From TMP-86 sp039807285 (GTDB lineage Bacteria; Pseudomonadota; Gammaproteobacteria; Steroidobacterales; Steroidobacteraceae): DNA of 64,000 nucleotides. A model generated the notes under the pieces. It had not been told where the DNA came from. It ran no database searches and saw only the letters and a list, made by a program, of their open reading frames with translations. A program made the translations under genes and the position numbers. The stretch is from assembly GCA_044226785.1 (NCBI GenBank), contig JBGAGK010000008.1:80955-144954 (forward strand), read 5' to 3'. Positions 61,122-64,000 of this stretch are shown one piece after another (position 1 is the stretch's first letter; every line of letters starts with the position of its first letter).

Positions 61122-61889
61122 TCACAGCTTCGATGCCTCAAACACCAAGCCGTCAGTCCACGCCGTGTTCAAAGCTGTTACGATGAATTGACCGCCTGTG
61201 GCAATGTAAGCTATTCCTTGTACGCTGCTCGAACCATTTGGGCACCCGCTTCCGTTGAAACTCAACGAGATGTCGTAGACGTTCCCCCGCAGAGCTGGTT
61301 TTGCGAAACCGCTAAAACTGCAATTCACGCTGATTGCTCCTGCAATAGCGCCGCCACTGGCTACCGAAAATCTGACTGCGGCTAATCCGGCGGTCATAGC
61401 GCCGGACCCCGAGTAATTGCCGGCAAGAGTTGAAAGGCTAGGCGTGAGTTCGTAGCTACTATCATAAATGGCGCTGAATTTGATGACGTCGGTTGGGGTA
61501 TATGTAAATGTCCCGCTCAGATCACTCTTGGCAGTATAGGTGTCGGCAACATCAACATCTTTCGACCCTGACCCTTCAAAATTTAGATCCACTCCATTGG
61601 TGGACGTGAACTGCCCGCTGTTTGATGTTCCGTTTCCTCGCAACACGCCGCCTAAAACGGCGTTATTGCCGGCTGACGAGTAGTGAAACCAATATGTTCC
61701 ATCTTGCAGGATAAGCCCTCCAACAGATCTTCCGGCAGATGTGCTTCCTTCCCAGAGGCCTTCCGCGGTCCCTGCATCCGGAGGTCCGCTGATCGAGCTG
61801 CCGCCGAACGAATTCCTTCCTCCTCCGCATGCCATAAGCACACAAGAAATAATTACAGAAAGCAGGGTGCTGTAGCCACGCGAACTCAT
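61122..61889 (-). CDS. Predicted lipoprotein of unknown function
   Basis: A 255-residue protein with a lipobox signal (IISCVLMACGGG). The mature part is rich in Gly/Ser/Thr and probably forms beta structure (LWEGSTSAGRSVGGLILQDG; TFTYTPTDVIKF). GC content is lower than in the flanking core genes. The ATG at 61889 starts the signal peptide. No family is recognised. Confidence 0.6.
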   Translation of the reverse strand: MSSRGYSTLLSVIISCVLMACGGGRNSFGGSSISGPPDAGTAEGLWEGSTSAGRSVGGLILQDGTYWFHYSSAGNNAVLGGVLRGNGTSNSGQFTSTNGVDLNFEGSGSKDVDVADTYTAKSDLSGTFTYTPTDVIKFSAIYDSSYELTPSLSTLAGNYSGSGAMTAGLAAVRFSVASGGAIAGAISVNCSFSGFAKPALRGNVYDISLSFNGSGCPNGSSSVQGIAYIATGGQFIVTALNTAWTDGLVFEASKL

Positions 61890-61923
61890 AGTCTCAGCAG
61901 ACGTGTGTACCTGGCAAACTACT

Positions 61924-62256
61924 CTAATTCTTACCCGTGAATGAAATCGAGGCATATCGCGCCTGAGCGCCACGGGCAATTCTACATTCAACATTTACTT
62001 CGGAAGTATCGACGCGCCACTGGCCCTTGACGACCAGCGCATTTCCCTCCGTCCAGAAAGACGCCGTCCAATTGGACGGCGTAATGCCCTTACCGATCAA
62101 GGAAGCTTCGGATTCTGACTTGCACCAATCCCGCAACTCGCTTGCGGAATTGATGAGAGTATCCCGAGAATTCCCGATCGCCACGGGTCCAGTCAAGATG
62201 AAGGCAAATGCAGCGGAACCAGCTGCCACAGCTATTCTAGAGTACGCAACGACCAT
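61924..62256 (-). CDS. Small secreted protein of unknown function
   Basis: A 110-residue protein with an N-terminal signal sequence (RIAVAAGSAAFAFILTGPVA), followed by a short folded domain with two cysteines (WCKSESEAS, VECRIARG) that may form a disulphide. It lies between two exported-protein genes on the same strand. Confidence 0.5.
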   Translation of the reverse strand: MVVAYSRIAVAAGSAAFAFILTGPVAIGNSRDTLINSASELRDWCKSESEASLIGKGITPSNWTASFWTEGNALVVKGQWRVDTSEVNVECRIARGAQARYASISFTGKN

Positions 62257-62272
62257 AATAGTCCCGGTCCTC

Positions 62273-63436
62273 CTATTGAACCGTCTTGTTTCGATCATTG
62301 ACTACCAAATTCTTCTGCAAGTTGAACGAGTAAATCTTGATTTCCATCCCTATCACACCGTCCAAATTCGCGTAGCCTTGTAAAGACCAGCTCGAACCGG
62401 TGCTCGCAGTGGAATAGGGATAAACAGTCCCGTCCTTGGGATGAATTGTGCGTAGCTGCCCCGAGCCACTGACACTTACAGCGATATCGTTTCCAGTGAA
62501 GCCATCGAAATCCTGGATGCCGTCACCCAAAATCGCGAACGAATTTCCCATGTTGTAAGTGTTAACAGCGTTGCTGCGAGGTGTTACAACAATCAAACTG
62601 GATCCGCTGACAATTGCCAAGTCGGCTCCAGCAACGCCGTCCATATCGCTTACTCCGTTCACTCCGCTGGTCGCCACGGCCCAGGTCGTACCTATCAGAT
62701 AGGATGAAGTGCCTCCCGTTCGCGGAGTCACCACTTTCAAATATGTTCCATTGACAATCGCGATCTCCGCGCCGGCAGTACCGTCCATGTCGGTGATACC
62801 TGTCGGGACGATCGACCATGTCGTGCCTATCGGATAGTTAGAGGTTGATCCCGTTCGCGGAGTGACAATCGTTAGATTGGTCTGATTGACGATCGGGATC
62901 TCTGCACCGCTACTGCCATCCAAGTCCTTAATGCCACCGGATGGGATGGACCAGGAAGGCCCGATGTTGTAGTCCGTCCTGCTACCCAGGCGCTGTGTGA
63001 CTACCGTTAGATAGCTGCCATTGAGAACTGCAATTTCCGCACCGGCCAATCCATCCATATCGGTAATTCCGCCAGGAGCAACCGACCAAGCGCCACTGAA
63101 CGCATAGCTTTTTGTGCTTTGTGTCTTGTCTGTAATGACCAATAACGCATTGCCAGCATTGACCGGAATTTCAGCCCCGGTAACTCCATCCAAATCGACA
63201 ATACTGGAGCTGCTTCCAAATACCAATGACCATGAGCCGGAACTTATGAAATAGGCCTTCGTGCCGCCGCCGTTGCCTCTGACGACTGTCAAAGACGACC
63301 CGCTGTTGTATAGATTGTCCGCTACGCCATCTCCACTCACATCGATGGTGCCGATCAAAACTCCTTGAGATATGGCCGGCACTGCACCAAGTAACAGCAA
63401 ACCGAGTGCGAGAACAATTCGGATTGGCGTTTTCAA
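62273..63436 (-). CDS. Secreted FG-GAP/VCBS-type repeat protein
   Basis: A 387-residue protein with a signal peptide (VLALGLLLLGAVPAISQG). It has about seven repeats of roughly 45 residues, each with GI-D-DG-(A)GAEIAIVNG-LVVTPR-like sequence (ITDMDGLAGAEIAVLNGSYL; ITDMDGTAGAEIAIVNGTYL). This is a beta-propeller-like, Asp-rich, probably calcium-binding architecture. Extracellular adhesion or binding is possible. Confidence 0.7.
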   Translation of the reverse strand: MKTPIRIVLALGLLLLGAVPAISQGVLIGTIDVSGDGVADNLYNSGSSLTVVRGNGGGTKAYFISSGSWSLVFGSSSSIVDLDGVTGAEIPVNAGNALLVITDKTQSTKSYAFSGAWSVAPGGITDMDGLAGAEIAVLNGSYLTVVTQRLGSRTDYNIGPSWSIPSGGIKDLDGSSGAEIPIVNQTNLTIVTPRTGSTSNYPIGTTWSIVPTGITDMDGTAGAEIAIVNGTYLKVVTPRTGGTSSYLIGTTWAVATSGVNGVSDMDGVAGADLAIVSGSSLIVVTPRSNAVNTYNMGNSFAILGDGIQDFDGFTGNDIAVSVSGSGQLRTIHPKDGTVYPYSTASTGSSWSLQGYANLDGVIGMEIKIYSFNLQKNLVVNDRNKTVQ

Positions 63437-63514
63437 GATTCTTCCCTGAATAACGTCTGACTGACGAATGGCTGAAGCCTACGCCGATCATGCGCGTAGT
63501 CAACCCCCAGCCTC

Positions 63515-63575
63515 TTCCAATGGCATAGGAGGCTGAAAGAGGGTGCGTGTTTCCAATGGCATAAGAGGCTGAAAG
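63515..63575. repeat. Two 25-bp direct repeats before the transposase
   Basis: TTCCAATGGCATA(G/A)GAGGCTGAAAG occurs at 63515-63539 and 63551-63575 (one difference, period 36). CAGCCTC (63508-63514) and GAGGCTG (63529-63535) also form a hairpin. They may be transposon end sequence. Confidence 0.75.
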
Positions 63576-63614
63576 GTCCGGGATTGGATCGATCATCAAC
63601 GGATGGTGATCTAG

Positions 63615-64000
63615 ATGAACGAATCCAGGCTCGCAACGCTCGAGCAAATCCGGGAGTTCCTGGCAGGCACCTGCGACATGGTCTTTGCCATCCCGGCCGA
63701 TGAACCCCGGCGGCGGGCCTTTGTGGCCAAAGTTCTGCACCGATTTCGCTATGACGGCCGACCCAAAGGCCAGCGGGGGGTGTTGTTCGAGTATATGCAG
63801 CGCTTGAGCGGCTACTCGCGCCAGCACCTGTCTCGGCTGATCGCCCAATACCGCCACCGACACTCCATCGAGCCGGCGAGCCGTGCCAGTCGGACCAGCT
63901 TTTCGCGCAAATACCAGCCCGCGGACGTGGCATTGCTGGCTCAGACCGACAGTTGGCACGACACGCTGTCCGGTCCGGCTACCCAGGTGCTGTTGCGACG
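63615..64000 (+). CDS. rve-type transposase/integrase, 3' end outside window
   Basis: The first 128 codons are present and still open at the end of the window. MNESRLATLEQIREFLAG, RGVLFEYMQRLSGYSRQHLS and FSRKYQPADVALLAQTD match the N-terminal part of transposases that carry a DDE integrase core further on. The catalytic domain is not in the window, so activity cannot be judged. It is related to the fragment at 60887. Confidence 0.72.
   Translation, partial: MNESRLATLEQIREFLAGTCDMVFAIPADEPRRRAFVAKVLHRFRYDGRPKGQRGVLFEYMQRLSGYSRQHLSRLIAQYRHRHSIEPASRASRTSFSRKYQPADVALLAQTDSWHDTLSGPATQVLLR

Overview
The window looks like one contig of a GC-rich Gram-negative bacterium, most likely a gammaproteobacterium. 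The ispB / rplU-rpmA-obgE / rpsT neighbourhood at the right is typical of beta- and gammaproteobacteria. A TonB-dependent receptor, a Tat-exported enzyme and many acyl-CoA enzymes suggest an outer-membrane-bearing heterotroph that degrades complex hydrophobic or polyketide-like substrates. The genus cannot be read from the sequence alone.

Positions 1-25.6 kb are catabolic. A Tat-exported amidohydrolase (cut by the window start) is followed by a bifunctional beta-oxidation enzyme, a thiolase, a cytochrome c and a large acyl-CoA dehydrogenase. From about 6.9 to 24.6 kb lies a second, coherent cluster: MDR reductase, cupin, MFS transporter, TetR regulator, acetoacetate-decarboxylase-like protein, and a long + strand operon (class III aminotransferase, aldehyde dehydrogenase, APH-like kinase, acyl-CoA dehydrogenase, thiolase, acyl-CoA ligase, SDR, EthD-like protein), then on the - strand a double-VOC exported protein and a TonB receptor. 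A 15-bp palindrome, TAGGCC-N3-GGCCTA, sits between the -35 and -10 hexamers of the promoters of these units, and a weaker copy precedes the MFS-tetR pair. The likely reading is one local regulon under the TetR protein at 9774-10355.

Positions 25.7-36 kb hold a nucleotidase, a NodD-like LysR regulator, and a long + strand run: EthD-like protein, DAPG-hydrolase-family C-C hydrolase, luciferase-like monooxygenase, and then a complete coenzyme F420 route (cofC, fused cofGH, cofE, cofD) with an F420-dependent glucose-6-phosphate dehydrogenase homologue inside it. This is a self-contained F420 production, reduction and use module in a proteobacterium.

Positions 36-57 kb begin with a PaaI-like thioesterase and a SNF2 helicase/SWIM protein pair, followed by islands stacked against an intact tRNA-Pro(CGG) gene at 57052-57128. 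Three copies of the 3' half of this tRNA mark successive insertions: at 40180 (most decayed), 41730 and 43530 (exact). The inner islands carry a DUF4143 ATPase, a fragment of a second SNF2 gene, an AbiE toxin-antitoxin pair in reversed order, and a vapC remnant. The outermost element, 43.5-57.1 kb, has a tyrosine integrase, a TOPRIM/DUF3987 replication protein, SSB, a DUF5681 protein, two large ejection-protein-like genes and a lipoprotein, but no capsid, portal or large terminase. It resembles a phage satellite or a reduced prophage.

Positions 57-64 kb return to core genes (ispB, rplU, rpmA, obgE, rpsT) with a decayed PIN gene. They end in a lower-GC patch of three secreted-protein genes lying between a transposase fragment and a related transposase that runs off the window.
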